DNA of 64,000 bases, taken from positions 62,001 through 126,000 of the forward strand of contig JAOASC010000028.1 in the NCBI GenBank assembly GCA_025210295.1. Direction: 5' to 3'. The notes beneath the pieces were generated by a model. The model saw only the letters and a list, made by a program, of their open reading frames with translations, had not been told where the DNA came from and made no database searches. The translations under genes and the position numbers were made by a program. This DNA comes from Flavobacteriales bacterium (GTDB lineage Bacteria; Bacteroidota; Bacteroidia; Flavobacteriales_D; Parvicellaceae). This document shows positions 9,584 through 19,265 of the stretch, piece by piece (position 1 is the first letter of the stretch; each line of letters begins with the position of its first letter).

Positions 9584-9850
9584 ATATTTTGTTTAAATAA
9601 AGTAGCTCTTTGAAATTAATGTGAACCACTATTAGAATTGTGTGTGCAAATATAAGATTAATATTTTAAGTCGAGCTCATCATTTGATTTAGCATTGACC
9701 TTTACTGAGGTTATTGAAGAAGAAATAGCATAATTAGGACAACAAGGTTGAATTAGGTTCTTTAAAGTTGATCTTGTCTTTTAATGTTCAAATAGAGGGC
9801 CAACATAGACCACTTCCTGAAGTTCCTTTGTCAATCAAAAAGCAAAAATA
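9584..9850. other. intergenic region without a recognised gene
   Basis: About 270 bases between the helicase start and the alaS terminator. The only signal seen is a minus-strand TATATTTG box (9647-9654) followed by C, a good -7 element for the helicase gene with a leader of about 60 bases. No tRNA, ORF or repeat was seen in the remainder. Confidence 0.5.
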
Positions 9851-9854
9851 AAAA

Positions 9855-9877
9855 AAGCCCCTCATCAAGAGGAGCTT
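9855..9877 (-). terminator. rho-independent terminator of alaS
   Basis: On the minus strand AAGCTCCTC, a 5-base loop and GAGGGGCTT form a stem with one G-U pair, followed by a T run. It lies 33 bases after the alaS stop. Confidence 0.8.
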
Positions 9878-9909
9878 AAAATCATATCATTAGTGTTACC
9901 AATAAAACC

Positions 9910-12549
9910 TTAAGCTAAATAATTTTCAGCTTTCTTCAGTGCACTTTCTAATCCGTTAGGGTTCTTTCCACCAGCAGTAGCAAAAGATGGTTGTCCGCCA
10001 CCTCCACCGTTAATCTCCTTAGCTAATTCCCTTACAATGTTTCCAGCATGTAAGTCTTTATCTTTAATCAGACTGTCCGATACAGCCACAGAGATCGTTG
10101 TTTTATCGTTGGCATTGCTTCCCAATACCATAAATAGGTTTTCTACCTCGCCTTTTAATTGAAATGCTAAATCCTTGATCGATTTAGAGTCGATATCTAC
10201 TAGCTGAGCTAGAAAGTTAACTCCATTTTTATTTTCAATTGCATTGATTAAATCTTTTTTAACACCTTTAGCTTTCTCTGCTTTAAGCGCTTCTATTTCT
10301 TTAGCTAATGCATTGTTTTGCGCTTGTAAGTCGGTGATAGCTTTAGCAATATTCTTTGGGTTTTTTAAAGCTACTTTAATTGCTGTAATGGTGTCCAATT
10401 GATCTTGAACAAATTTGTCGGCAGTAATAGATGTAATGGCTTCTATTCTTCTGATTCCAGCCGCTGTTGAACTTTCGCTAACGATTTTAAATTGGCCAAT
10501 TTTAGCAGTGTTTTGTACATGTATACCTCCACACAATTCGATAGAACTATCAAACTGGATTACACGTACAGTATCTCCGTATTTTTCTCCAAACAACATC
10601 ATTGCTCCCATCTCTTCAGCTTTTGCAATAGGAATGTTTCTAAATTCATTTAAAGGAATAGCTTGGCGAATTTTATCATTTACTAAGGCTTCAATTTGAA
10701 TAAGTTCTTCGTTAGTTACTTTTCCAAAGTGAGAAAAATCAAAGCGTAAATATTGATCGTTTACCAAAGACCCTTTTTGTTCAACATGTGTTCCCAATAC
10801 ATTCCTAAGTGCTTCGTGTAATAGGTGAGTTGCAGAGTGATTATTCGTTGTTAAGCTTCGTTTGTCAGTGTTGATTTGAGCAACAAATTTAACTTCAGGA
10901 AACTCAGGCATTTTTTTAGTAAAGTGAATGATTAAGTTATTCTCCTTTTTGGTGTCAAAAATGTCTACCGTCTCGTTTACTCCAACCAATTGTCCTTTGT
11001 CACCAACTTGTCCACCACCTTCTGGATAGAAAGGAGTGTTGTTGAGTACAATTTGGTATATTGTTTTGTCTTTATTTGTTGTTTTTCTGTAACGAGTAAT
11101 GTATACTTCGCCATCAGTATAGTCGTAACCAATAAATTCTTCTTTGTCGTCTTCTTTTAAAATGACCCAATCACCAGAAGTGGTTTCTGAAGCTTTTCTT
11201 GAACGACTTTTTTGTTTTTCTAACTCAACTTTAAAACCTTCTTCGTCAATTGTTAAACCATAGTTTTGAGCAATCAAGTTTGTTAAGTCGATAGGGAATC
11301 CAAATGTGTCATATAATTCAAAAACAGCTGGACCTTCTATCGTTGTCTTGTTGTTTTCTTTTATTTGAGTACAAATATTATCCAAACGTTTTATTCCTTG
11401 TGCAAGTGTTCTTAAAAAAGAAACTTCTTCTTCTTTAATCACTTTAGTAATTAAATCCTGTTGTTTGGCTAATTCAGGGAATGCTTCTCCCATTTCTTTA
11501 ACCAAAGTAGGGACTAACTCATGGATAAAAGGTTCTTTTAAGTTAAGGATCTGATATCCATATCTTACTGCTCTTCTTAAAATACGTCGAATTACATATC
11601 CTGCACCATTGTTCGAAGGAATTTGCCCATCAGCAATCGAAAAAGCAATGGTTCTCACATGGTCTGCAACAACGCGCATTGCTATATTAATGTCAGTATC
11701 TTCTCCATTTTTTAATTGGTCATTCGTCTGATACACCAAGTTTGATAAACGCTCCAGGTGTTGAATAATGGGTTGGAAGATATCAGTATCATAATTACTT
11801 GTTTTTCCTTGTAACGCCATAGCTAGACGTTCGAACCCCATTCCTGTATCAATGTGTTTATGTTTTAAAGGCACAAGGCTTTTGTCTGCCATTCGATTAA
11901 ACTGCATAAATACAAGGTTCCAGATTTCAATAACCTGAGGATGGTCTTCATTGACCAATGATTTACCATCTATTTTTTCACGTTCACTATCAGGTCTTAA
12001 ATCGACATGAATTTCAGAACAAGGTCCACAAGGTCCTGTTTCTCCCATTTCCCAGAAATTATCTTTTTTGTTACTAGGGATAATTCTATTAGGATCAATA
12101 ATGTTCGCCCAAATGTCAGTGGCCTCTTGGTCGATGGCTAATCCATCCTCTTGATCTCCCTCAAAAATGGTAACATACAAACGGTCTTTATCAATTTTGA
12201 AAACATCTGTCAATAACTCCCAAGCCCACTCAATAGCTTCTTTTTTAAAGTAGTCACCAAAACTCCAGTTGCCTAGCATTTCAAACATCGTGTGGTGATA
12301 AGTATCTACACCAACTTCTTCTAAGTCGTTGTGTTTTCCAGAAACACGTAAACATTTTTGAGAGTTAGCAACTCTTGGGTCTTTAATGGCAGAATTTCCT
12401 AAAAATAAATCTTTAAATTGGTTCATCCCGGCATTGTTAAACATCAATGTTGGATCGTTTTTAACCACCATAGGTGCAGATGGAACTATTTTATGTCCTT
12501 TTTTCTCAAAAAAATCTAAATAAGTTTGTCTAATTTGCTTAGCGTTCAT
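9910..12549 (-). CDS. alaS: alanyl-tRNA synthetase
   Basis: 879 residues, the normal full length for bacterial AlaRS, which charges tRNA-Ala and edits mischarged Ser/Gly. The class II catalytic core is N-terminal (TLMFNNAGMNQFKDLFLG, then CLRVSGKHNDLEEVG), the tRNA-binding helical part has VIRRILRRAVRYG, and the editing domain carries NHSATHLLHEAL and CGGIH with the zinc-binding His and Cys. The C-terminal C-Ala/DHHA1 domain ends in the Gly-rich NGGGGGQPSFATAGG. The gene is alone on its strand, with the divergent M23 peptidase gene upstream, an arrangement often seen in Bacteroidota. Confidence 0.97.
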   Translation of the reverse strand: MNAKQIRQTYLDFFEKKGHKIVPSAPMVVKNDPTLMFNNAGMNQFKDLFLGNSAIKDPRVANSQKCLRVSGKHNDLEEVGVDTYHHTMFEMLGNWSFGDYFKKEAIEWAWELLTDVFKIDKDRLYVTIFEGDQEDGLAIDQEATDIWANIIDPNRIIPSNKKDNFWEMGETGPCGPCSEIHVDLRPDSEREKIDGKSLVNEDHPQVIEIWNLVFMQFNRMADKSLVPLKHKHIDTGMGFERLAMALQGKTSNYDTDIFQPIIQHLERLSNLVYQTNDQLKNGEDTDINIAMRVVADHVRTIAFSIADGQIPSNNGAGYVIRRILRRAVRYGYQILNLKEPFIHELVPTLVKEMGEAFPELAKQQDLITKVIKEEEVSFLRTLAQGIKRLDNICTQIKENNKTTIEGPAVFELYDTFGFPIDLTNLIAQNYGLTIDEEGFKVELEKQKSRSRKASETTSGDWVILKEDDKEEFIGYDYTDGEVYITRYRKTTNKDKTIYQIVLNNTPFYPEGGGQVGDKGQLVGVNETVDIFDTKKENNLIIHFTKKMPEFPEVKFVAQINTDKRSLTTNNHSATHLLHEALRNVLGTHVEQKGSLVNDQYLRFDFSHFGKVTNEELIQIEALVNDKIRQAIPLNEFRNIPIAKAEEMGAMMLFGEKYGDTVRVIQFDSSIELCGGIHVQNTAKIGQFKIVSESSTAAGIRRIEAITSITADKFVQDQLDTITAIKVALKNPKNIAKAITDLQAQNNALAKEIEALKAEKAKGVKKDLINAIENKNGVNFLAQLVDIDSKSIKDLAFQLKGEVENLFMVLGSNANDKTTISVAVSDSLIKDKDLHAGNIVRELAKEINGGGGGQPSFATAGGKNPNGLESALKKAENYLA

Positions 12550-12641
12550 TAGTTTGAAATATTATAATATAGTTAACTAAATTTTGGTCTTGTAAAAAAT
12601 GTTAAAAACCTTATCCTATAAGGTGTTCTAGCATTTTAAGG

Positions 12642-12672
12642 TTGCAAATTTAGTGTTTTTGCTGTAAATTAG
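12642..12672 (+). promoter_or_regulatory. putative Bacteroidota promoter for the M23 peptidase gene
   Basis: TTG (12642-12644), 20 bases, then TAAATTAG (12665-12672), one change from TAnnTTTG. The spacing is normal for this phylum and the -7 box lies 32 bases before the TTG start codon. Confidence 0.5.
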
Positions 12673-12704
12673 CGGGCGTTTGAACTAAAAACAATAAAAA
12701 ACTT

Positions 12705-13676
12705 TTGTCAAAAACAAAATATAAATATAACCCTGATACGCTGAGTTATGATGAGGTTGAAGTAACGTGGGGAACCCGACTAAAAAAGCTCTCTTTCCAT
12801 TTGGTTTCTGGGGTTGTTTTTTCAATAATCTTAATCTTACTATCCTATTCAACCATTAAAAGATGGGGAAGACAAGAAGCTGAAAGAGATTTGAATATTG
12901 ATAAACTAGAATTGGAGGAGTTTAATAAAAAGGTTGCTTTTGCTCAAGAGGTATTAGAAGATATCGAAAAAAGAGATACAGAAATATATAGAGCGTTATT
13001 TAATGCCGATCCATACCCAGATTACAAAAGAATTGCAGGAACTGGAGGTAACCCTAATAAGTATAAAAATATTGAGGGAACTAGACATGAAGATTTAATC
13101 ATAAAGGTGAGTGAAAAAATAGAGCAATTAGAAAAAAGTTTGGTGGCTCAATCTCGTTCATTTGATGAAGTCGTTAGTCTTGTAAAACGTAAAGAGGAAA
13201 TGTTAAAATGCATTCCGTCAATTCAACCTATTTCTAATAAGGATTTAACGCGATTGGCTTCAGGTTTTGGAATGCGAATGCATCCTGTTCATAGGATTTT
13301 AAAAATGCATACAGGGTTAGATTTTACAGCTAGTATAGGTACAAATATTTATGCAACAGGAGATGGAGTAGTAGTACGTGCTGATAGTGAAATGAGTGGG
13401 TATGGAAAGTTGGTAATCATCGATCATGGATTTGGATATGAAACAAGGTATGCGCATTGTCATGAGTATAAAGTGAAAGTGGGTCAAAAAGTTAAAAAAG
13501 GAGATGTAATTGCTTTACTTGGGAATACAGGAGTATCGACAGGACCGCATGTGCATTATGAGGTTCGAAAAAATGGAAACCCCGTAGACCCAGTCCATTA
13601 TTTCTTTAATGATTTAACTCCTGAAGAATACGAAAAAGTAATAGAAATCGCTTCTAGACCTACTTCGTCAATGTAG
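12705..13676 (+). CDS. M23 family metallopeptidase (LytM-type), membrane-anchored
   Basis: 323 residues from a TTG start. The start is supported because SKTKYKYNPDTLSYDEVEV is the conserved N-terminus of this Bacteroidota family and no ATG lies nearby. One membrane helix is at about 34-49, then a coiled-coil-like periplasmic part (about 55-165), then the LytM domain. Zinc ligands are visible in HTGLDF (H202, D206) and in HVH (H282 and/or H284), with YAHCH nearby. Expected to cut or regulate cutting of peptidoglycan cross-bridges in the periplasm. A promoter-like TTG-N20-TAAATTAG lies upstream. The MerR gene follows after 87 bases. Confidence 0.92.
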   Translation: MSKTKYKYNPDTLSYDEVEVTWGTRLKKLSFHLVSGVVFSIILILLSYSTIKRWGRQEAERDLNIDKLELEEFNKKVAFAQEVLEDIEKRDTEIYRALFNADPYPDYKRIAGTGGNPNKYKNIEGTRHEDLIIKVSEKIEQLEKSLVAQSRSFDEVVSLVKRKEEMLKCIPSIQPISNKDLTRLASGFGMRMHPVHRILKMHTGLDFTASIGTNIYATGDGVVVRADSEMSGYGKLVIIDHGFGYETRYAHCHEYKVKVGQKVKKGDVIALLGNTGVSTGPHVHYEVRKNGNPVDPVHYFFNDLTPEEYEKVIEIASRPTSSM

Positions 13677-13763
13677 GTAAAGGGGATTCAGTAAAAGTTT
13701 ATTTCACTACATTTTGAAGTGTTAGATGTATTAACTACTTTTATCCTTAGAATAATAAAGCAA

Positions 13764-14099
13764 ATGCCTTATAAACCCAAAGAAATAACAAAAGTTTACT
13801 ACTCAATAGGAGAGGTAGCCAAGATGTTTGATGTCAATACTTCTTTGATTCGTTTTTGGGAAAAAGAATTCGATGTGATAAAGCCCCAAAAAAATAAAAA
13901 GGGAAATCGTTTATTTACTAAAGCAGATGTAGAGAACTTTCACTTGATCTATCACCTTGTAAAAGAAAGAGGCTTTAAACTTCAAGGAGCTAAGGATAAA
14001 TTGAAGGCCAACAAAGCGGAAACAATTCAGGAACATGAAATTGTTAAGCGCTTACAACATGTTAAAAATACATTGTTACAATTAAAGGAGGGGCTTTAA
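13764..14099 (+). CDS. MerR family transcriptional regulator
   Basis: 111 residues from the ATG at 13764. An open frame extends upstream to a GTG at 13719, but the conserved start of the family is MPYKPKEITKVYYSIGEVAK, so the ATG is chosen. The winged-helix DNA-binding domain is clear: YYSIGEVAKMFDVNTSLIRF then WEKEFDVIKP, typical of the short MerR proteins next to M23 peptidases in Bacteroidota. The C-terminal third is a dimerising helix, without an effector-binding domain. Probably co-transcribed with the peptidase gene. Targets are unknown. Confidence 0.88.
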   Translation: MPYKPKEITKVYYSIGEVAKMFDVNTSLIRFWEKEFDVIKPQKNKKGNRLFTKADVENFHLIYHLVKERGFKLQGAKDKLKANKAETIQEHEIVKRLQHVKNTLLQLKEGL

Positions 14100-14163
14100 T
14101 AATGAAATCTAAGACATTTTGTCATAAAAAATAGAAAGGAACAATATTCGCAATAAGATACAC

Positions 14164-14586
14164 ATGAAAACGGTTTATGTAACGAGGAGAGAGCGTTTTA
14201 ATGCAGCTCATCAAATGTGGAATTTCAATTGGACTGATGAGAAAAACGAAGAAGTCTTTGGAAAGTGTTCCAATAAAAATTGGCATGGGCATAATTATGA
14301 ATTGTTTGTCACTGTGAAAGGAGTGCCGCATCCAGAAACAGGATATTGTGTTGATTTAAAAGAGGTAAGCCGTGTCATCAATGAACGGGTAATTAATCAT
14401 TTGGATCACAAAAACATCAATTTAGAAGTTCCTTTTATGAAAGGGAAATTGGCCAGTACAGAGAATCTTACCATTGCGATATGGGAAGAGCTAGAGGAGG
14501 CGGTTAAGGCGTTGGGAGCCACGTTATATAAAGTAAAGTTAAATGAAACAGAGAATAACTTTGTTGAATATTTTGGAGAAGAATAA
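14164..14586 (+). CDS. queD: 6-carboxytetrahydropterin synthase / 6-pyruvoyl-tetrahydropterin synthase family
   Basis: 140 residues. The zinc ligands are visible as H16 in RFNAAH and H41/H43 in WHGHNY, with C35 a few residues before and LDHKNIN later, as in the T-fold pterin enzymes. QueD converts 7,8-dihydroneopterin triphosphate to 6-carboxytetrahydropterin in queuosine and preQ1 synthesis; some family members instead make pyruvoyl-tetrahydropterin. No other queuosine gene is in the window, so the assignment rests on family alone. The BI-1 gene follows after 19 bases and may be co-transcribed. Confidence 0.85.
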   Translation: MKTVYVTRRERFNAAHQMWNFNWTDEKNEEVFGKCSNKNWHGHNYELFVTVKGVPHPETGYCVDLKEVSRVINERVINHLDHKNINLEVPFMKGKLASTENLTIAIWEELEEAVKALGATLYKVKLNETENNFVEYFGEE

Positions 14587-14605
14587 AATTAAAAAAGATT
14601 GAATT

Positions 14606-15337
14606 ATGTTACACAATAATTTTGAACAAAAAGAAGAGTCAGAAAGTGTCTTTTCAGAAATGATGAGTGACCATGTCGGAGAAAGAAGCGTGGCATCTAG
14701 CTTTGTATCTAATGTTTTTGCAATGATGACATTAGCATTAGCCATATCAGGAGCAGCTGCTTATTGGTTAATAGCGTCTGAATTTTATTTGAATATTGGC
14801 TCAATAGGAATTATGGTCATTCAATTTGCGCCACTAGGGCTAGTATTGTTGATGGGGTTTGGATATAAAAAGTTATCATCTTTAGCCTTAACAGGGGTTT
14901 TTATCGTCTATTCTGTCTTGATGGGACTGAGTATTGGTATGATTCTATTAATGTATACTGCGTCAACAGTTTATGTGACTTTTGGGATTACAGCTGCAAC
15001 CTTTTTAGCAATGGCCTTATTAGGGTATACTACAAAGAGTGATTTAACAAAGTTTGGTTCTCTATTGTATATGGCATTGTTTGGGATAATCATAGCCATG
15101 ATTGTTAACTGGTTTTTGGGGAGTGAAATGTTAGATTATATCATCAGTATAGTAGGAGTATTAGTTTTTACAGGGCTTACTGCTTATGATGTACAAAAGA
15201 TTAAAGAATTGAGTTACCAAGTACAAGATGGAGCAGAAGACACTAAGAAGATGGTTGTAATGGGGGCATTAAATCTATATTTAGATTTTGTAAACTTGTT
15301 CTTATTCTTACTGCGTATTTTTGGTGGTAGAGATTAA
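14606..15337 (+). CDS. Bax inhibitor-1 / YccA family membrane protein
   Basis: 243 residues with a short polar N-terminus and seven hydrophobic helices, ending with the family signature: GLTAYDVQKIKEL in the last third and LYLDFVNLFLFLLRIFGG at the C-terminus. The conserved Asp residues of the di-aspartyl pH/calcium sensor region are present in ALNLYLDF and TAYD. Family members leak Ca2+ or modulate membrane proteases such as FtsH. Acts in the inner membrane; the precise role is unknown. Ends with a clear terminator. Confidence 0.93.
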   Translation: MLHNNFEQKEESESVFSEMMSDHVGERSVASSFVSNVFAMMTLALAISGAAAYWLIASEFYLNIGSIGIMVIQFAPLGLVLLMGFGYKKLSSLALTGVFIVYSVLMGLSIGMILLMYTASTVYVTFGITAATFLAMALLGYTTKSDLTKFGSLLYMALFGIIIAMIVNWFLGSEMLDYIISIVGVLVFTGLTAYDVQKIKELSYQVQDGAEDTKKMVVMGALNLYLDFVNLFLFLLRIFGGRD

Positions 15338-15384
15338 TCAAAACAACTTAAAGCTTAGGGATATATAGTAAGCATTAACAAAAT

Positions 15385-15417
15385 AAAAAAGCATCTTATT
15401 CAAACAGATGCTTTTTT
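15385..15417 (+). terminator. rho-independent terminator after the BI-1 gene
   Basis: AAAAAAGCATCT pairs with AGATGCTTTTTT around a 9-base loop, followed by more T. It lies 48 bases after the BI-1 stop. Confidence 0.85.
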
Positions 15418-15421
15418 GTTT

Positions 15422-15429
15422 TATTTTTG
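15422..15429 (+). promoter_or_regulatory. possible -7 box (TATTTTTG) for fabD operon
   Basis: Fits TAnnTTTG, directly behind the preceding terminator and 60 bases before the fabD ATG. No convincing -33 TTG was found. Confidence 0.3.
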
Positions 15430-15488
15430 CCGAGCATAAAATGAATAAGGGAGATAAATTCCCGGATAGATTTTAAAAATAAAAAAAG

Positions 15489-16376
15489 ATGAAAGCATAC
15501 GTTTTTCCAGGTCAAGGAGCTCAGTTTGTAGGGATGGGAAAAGACCTTTACGAAGCTTCTGCAGAAGCAAAAGAATTATTTGAGAAAGCAAACGAAATTC
15601 TAGGTTTTAGAATTACAGATATCATGTTCGAGGGAACAGCAGAAGAATTAAAAGAAACTAAGGTAACACAACCAGCGATCTTTTTACATTCTGTAATATT
15701 ATCAAAAGTTTTAGGAGATGATTTTAAGCCAGAAATGGTAGCAGGTCATTCCTTAGGAGAGCTTTCTGCCTTAGTTGCAAACGGAGTTTTAGAGTTTGAA
15801 GATGGGTTAAAATTAGTCTCAAAAAGAGCGTTAGCAATGCAAAAAGCTTGTGAACTGCAAAAGTCGACTATGGCTGCTATTTTAGGTTTAGACGATGAAG
15901 TTGTAGAAGGAATTTGTAATGCTGTTGAAGGTGTTGTGGTTGCTGCTAACTATAACTGTCCAGGTCAATTAGTTATTTCTGGCTCATTTGAAGCTGTTAA
16001 TGAAGCTTGTGAAGTGGCAAAAGAGAAAGGAGCAAGAAGAGCGTTATTATTACCAGTTGGAGGTGCCTTTCACTCTCCATTAATGGAGCCAGCTAGAGAA
16101 GAGTTAGCAGAAGCGATTAAAAATACGACATTTAATACACCAAGTTGTCCTGTTTATCAGAATGTAACAGCAAGTGCAGTTAACGATCCTGAAGCTATTA
16201 AAGAAAACTTAATCGCTCAATTAACGGCGCCTGTTAAATGGACGCAAACCATGCAGCAAATGATTGCAGATGGAGCAGCATCTGTTACTGAAGTAGGACC
16301 AGGTAAAGTTTTACAAGGTTTATTCAAGAAAGTCGATAGAAAATTTCCAACAGCTAGTGCTTCTGTTGAAGCGTAA
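15489..16376 (+). CDS. fabD: ACP S-malonyltransferase
   Basis: 295 residues, the usual FabD length. GQGAQFVGMG (residues 9-18) and the nucleophile elbow GHSLGE with Ser88 are present, as is the catalytic His195 in GGAFHSPLM. It moves malonyl from CoA to acyl carrier protein to start fatty-acid elongation in the cytoplasm. It is the first of four tightly spaced genes (fabD, panB, RluA-type, serine hydrolase). The link with panB is sensible, because pantothenate feeds both CoA and the ACP prosthetic group. Confidence 0.96.
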   Translation: MKAYVFPGQGAQFVGMGKDLYEASAEAKELFEKANEILGFRITDIMFEGTAEELKETKVTQPAIFLHSVILSKVLGDDFKPEMVAGHSLGELSALVANGVLEFEDGLKLVSKRALAMQKACELQKSTMAAILGLDDEVVEGICNAVEGVVVAANYNCPGQLVISGSFEAVNEACEVAKEKGARRALLLPVGGAFHSPLMEPAREELAEAIKNTTFNTPSCPVYQNVTASAVNDPEAIKENLIAQLTAPVKWTQTMQQMIADGAASVTEVGPGKVLQGLFKKVDRKFPTASASVEA

Positions 16377-16390
16377 TTAAGTTCTAAATT

Positions 16391-17206
16391 ATGTCAACTC
16401 ATAAAGAAGTTAAAAGAGTAACTACCCATACCTTATTAGAAATGAAAGAACATGGAGAAAAAATCTCTATGTTGACAGCTTATGATTATTCAATGGCTAC
16501 CATTGTTGATCAGGCAGGTATGGATGTTATATTGGTGGGAGATTCAGCATCTAATGTCATGGCAGGTCATGAAACGACCTTGCCAATTACCTTGGATCAA
16601 ATGATTTATCATGCTTCTTCTGTTATTAGAGCCGTAAAACGTTCTCTAGTGGTTGTGGATCTACCATTTGGAACCTATCAGGGAGATTCAAAAGAAGCGT
16701 TACGTTCAGCTATTAGAATAATGAAAGAGTCTGAAGCTCACTCTGTGAAGTTAGAGGGGGGGAGAGAAGTCTTGGAATCAATCAACCGTATATTGTCAGC
16801 AGGTATTCCAGTTATGGGACATTTAGGGCTAACCCCACAATCTATATACAAGTTTGGAACTTACACGGTAAGAGCTAAAGAAGAGGCAGAAGCTCAACGT
16901 TTGATGGAAGATGCTAAAATGCTTGAAGAAGCAGGATGTTTTGCAATTGTAGTTGAGAAAGTCCCAGCCAAATTAGCTGAAAAAGTTGCAAAAAGTGTAA
17001 GTATACCAGTTATTGGTATTGGAGCTGGATCGGGAGTAGATGGACAAGTATTGGTAATGCATGATATGTTGGGAATTAACAAAGAGTTTTCACCTCGTTT
17101 TTTAAGAAGGTATCACAATTTATTTGATGAAATAAAAGGATCGTTTGAAAAATATATTGAAGATGTGAAAAATGTGGATTTTCCAAATGAATCAGAGCAG
17201 TATTAA
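16391..17206 (+). CDS. panB: 3-methyl-2-oxobutanoate hydroxymethyltransferase
   Basis: 271 residues. TIM-barrel enzyme that makes ketopantoate from alpha-ketoisovalerate and methylene-THF in pantothenate synthesis. Family landmarks are [27 protein letters not shown] (Mg-binding Asp and Ser), [11 protein letters not shown], the catalytic Glu in [10 protein letters not shown], and [15 protein letters not shown]. It lies 14 bases after fabD and 21 bases before the pseudouridine synthase, so probably one operon. No panC or panD in the window. Confidence 0.96.
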   Translation: MSTHKEVKRVTTHTLLEMKEHGEKISMLTAYDYSMATIVDQAGMDVILVGDSASNVMAGHETTLPITLDQMIYHASSVIRAVKRSLVVVDLPFGTYQGDSKEALRSAIRIMKESEAHSVKLEGGREVLESINRILSAGIPVMGHLGLTPQSIYKFGTYTVRAKEEAEAQRLMEDAKMLEEAGCFAIVVEKVPAKLAEKVAKSVSIPVIGIGAGSGVDGQVLVMHDMLGINKEFSPRFLRRYHNLFDEIKGSFEKYIEDVKNVDFPNESEQY

Positions 17207-17227
17207 GTTTATAAAGATACAATTGAA

Positions 17228-17929
17228 ATGAGTTTAGAAGTACTATACGAGGATAATCACTTAATCGCAGTAAGTAAAAAAGCAGGTGATATTGTGCAGG
17301 GAGATAAAACAGAGGACGAACCTTTGGTTGATAAGGTGAAAGCTTATATCAAAAAGAAGTACAATAAACCTGGAGAAGTGTATCTAGGAATTATTCATCG
17401 TTTAGATAGACCAGTTGGAGGAGTCGTTGTTTTCGCAAGAACAAGTAAGGCACTGACCAGAATGAATAAATTGTTTCAGGAGCGTAAAGTTCAAAAGACG
17501 TATTGGGCTGTAGTTGAGCAATTACCGAAACAAAACGAGGAAGTTTTGGTTCATTATTTGAAAAAGAATCAAGAGAAAAATCGCTCTAGATCTTATGATC
17601 ATGAAGTGAGAGGAAGTAAACGAAGCGAACTGAGTTACCGATTGGCAGGAAGAAGTAAGAACTACTTCTATGTTGAGGTTAAACCTAAAACTGGACGACA
17701 TCATCAAATTCGAGTACAGTTAAGTCATATTGGTTGTCCAATAAAGGGTGATGTAAAATATGGAGCAAATCGAACAAACAGAGATGGTTCAATTCATTTA
17801 TTAGCACGTTCATTAGCGTTTGTACATCCAGTAAGTAAAGAATCGCTGACTATTCATGCAGCACCTCCACAAAAAGATCCGCTTTGGGCTGAATTTTATG
17901 AGTTAGAGAAAAGTTCTAAAAAAGCATGA
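17228..17929 (+). CDS. RluA family pseudouridine synthase (short form without S4 domain)
   Basis: 233 residues. The catalytic motif HRLDRPVGGVVVFARTSKA is at about residues 58-76 with Asp in RLD; KTGRHHQIRVQLSH is the second conserved block. It lacks the N-terminal S4 RNA-binding domain found in RluC/RluD and begins directly with VLYEDNHLIAVSK, like RluA-type or TruC-like enzymes. It isomerises uridine in rRNA or tRNA; the target site cannot be predicted. Its TGA overlaps the ATG of the next gene. Confidence 0.9.
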   Translation: MSLEVLYEDNHLIAVSKKAGDIVQGDKTEDEPLVDKVKAYIKKKYNKPGEVYLGIIHRLDRPVGGVVVFARTSKALTRMNKLFQERKVQKTYWAVVEQLPKQNEEVLVHYLKKNQEKNRSRSYDHEVRGSKRSELSYRLAGRSKNYFYVEVKPKTGRHHQIRVQLSHIGCPIKGDVKYGANRTNRDGSIHLLARSLAFVHPVSKESLTIHAAPPQKDPLWAEFYELEKSSKKA

Positions 17930-19257
17930 AGAGAGCTTTAAAATATATTGGAATAGTTTTATTATTAGCGGTAATGTATGGAAGTTATTACCTCTATGTA
18001 AGGTTACCAATTATTAATGGGTATGCTTCTAAAAATTTATGTTCTTGTGTGTTTGTTTCAGGAAGAACTGTAGAACAAGCCGAGGAAAATGAACTGAACT
18101 TTTCGTTTATTAAATTAACAACGAACTCAGTAGATACAATAGCAAAAACTGTAACTTCTTCATTTTGGGGAATCAGGCCACGTACAGCCTATTACAATGA
18201 AAAAGTAGGGTGTGCTTTGGTTAATCTAGAAGAAAATATAACCAATTTTAAAGCGCTTGATTTTAAGAAAGAGTTAGTTTATTATGAAAAAGATGAAGTA
18301 TTAAAGGTGAGTCCTTCAATGGCTAATGAAGCGCTAAAAACAGCAGCAGACCACCATTTTACTGAGGTTGAAGGTACCCCCAAAAAGAATACAACAGCGT
18401 TGCTCATTGTTCATAATAATGAATTGATTTTAGAACGATACGCGAAAGGCTTTTCGAAAGAGAACCGTTTTTTAGGTTGGTCAATGGCTAAAAGTATTAT
18501 GAGTACTTTGGTAGGCGTTTTAGTCAAAGAAAAAGGGGTTGATATTGAACGGCCTCTAATTATGCCAGAATGGAAAGATGATGAGCGAAAACACATTACG
18601 TTAAATAATGTATTACAGATGTCAACAGGAATCGAATGGGTTGAGGATTATGGTTCAATTTCTGATGTCACGAAAATGCTTTATACTCAAGATGATATTT
18701 ATAAAGTAGCAACAAGCAATTCGTTGGAGTATCCTGTAGGAACATATTATGAATATTCATCAGGTTCTTCTAATATATTGTCTGGTCAAATTAGAGCTCA
18801 TTTCCAAAATAAAGAAGATTATTGGTTGTTTCCATATCGAGCTTTATTTGCCAAAATAGGAATGGAAAGTATGTTGCTTGAAACCGATCCAAAAGGTCTT
18901 TTTGTTGGCTCTTCTTATGCATGGGCTACAGCTAGAGATTGGTGCAGATATGGAATGCTTTATGAGCAAGAGGGAATGTGGAATGGGAAGCAAATATTAC
19001 CTAAAGGTTGGACTAAATATACGGCTACACCCGCAGCAAATTCCGTTGGGGCTTATGGAGCGCAGTTTTGGCTACATACCAAAGAGGAGTTTCCAGATGT
19101 ACCTTCAGATATGTATTTTGCTGATGGTTATCAAGGACAACGCGTATTTATTATCCCCTCAAAGAATTTAGTGGTGGTAAGGTTCGGGTTGTCAAGTGAT
19201 GGACCATTAGATTTTAATCAATTATTGAAAGAAATAATTGCAGGAATAGAAGAGTAG
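17926..19257 (+). CDS. serine hydrolase of the class C beta-lactamase family, membrane-anchored
   Basis: 443 residues. A hydrophobic helix (about residues 7-25) anchors or exports it. The SxxK nucleophile motif is SMAK at 186-189 in LGWSMAKSIMSTLVG, the second motif region is YSSGSSN at about 277-283, and a late FADGYQGQ stands where KTG-type motifs occur. Members are penicillin-binding-like peptidases or esterases rather than true beta-lactamases. The start overlaps the previous stop by 4 bases (ATGA), so it is the last gene of the fabD operon. It is convergent with the NUDIX gene 8 bases away. Confidence 0.88.
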   Translation: MKRALKYIGIVLLLAVMYGSYYLYVRLPIINGYASKNLCSCVFVSGRTVEQAEENELNFSFIKLTTNSVDTIAKTVTSSFWGIRPRTAYYNEKVGCALVNLEENITNFKALDFKKELVYYEKDEVLKVSPSMANEALKTAADHHFTEVEGTPKKNTTALLIVHNNELILERYAKGFSKENRFLGWSMAKSIMSTLVGVLVKEKGVDIERPLIMPEWKDDERKHITLNNVLQMSTGIEWVEDYGSISDVTKMLYTQDDIYKVATSNSLEYPVGTYYEYSSGSSNILSGQIRAHFQNKEDYWLFPYRALFAKIGMESMLLETDPKGLFVGSSYAWATARDWCRYGMLYEQEGMWNGKQILPKGWTKYTATPAANSVGAYGAQFWLHTKEEFPDVPSDMYFADGYQGQRVFIIPSKNLVVVRFGLSSDGPLDFNQLLKEIIAGIEE

Positions 19258-19265
19258 TTTTTTGA

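Noticed and set aside
8301-9596. Plus-strand ORFs opposite the DEAD-box helicase
   Set aside because: The helicase motifs on the minus strand explain the region; the plus-strand products are low-complexity shadows.
12609-12623. Palindrome CCTTAT-CCT-ATAAGG between alaS and the M23 gene as a terminator
   Set aside because: It lies upstream of both divergent genes, so there is nothing to terminate; may be chance or a weak operator.
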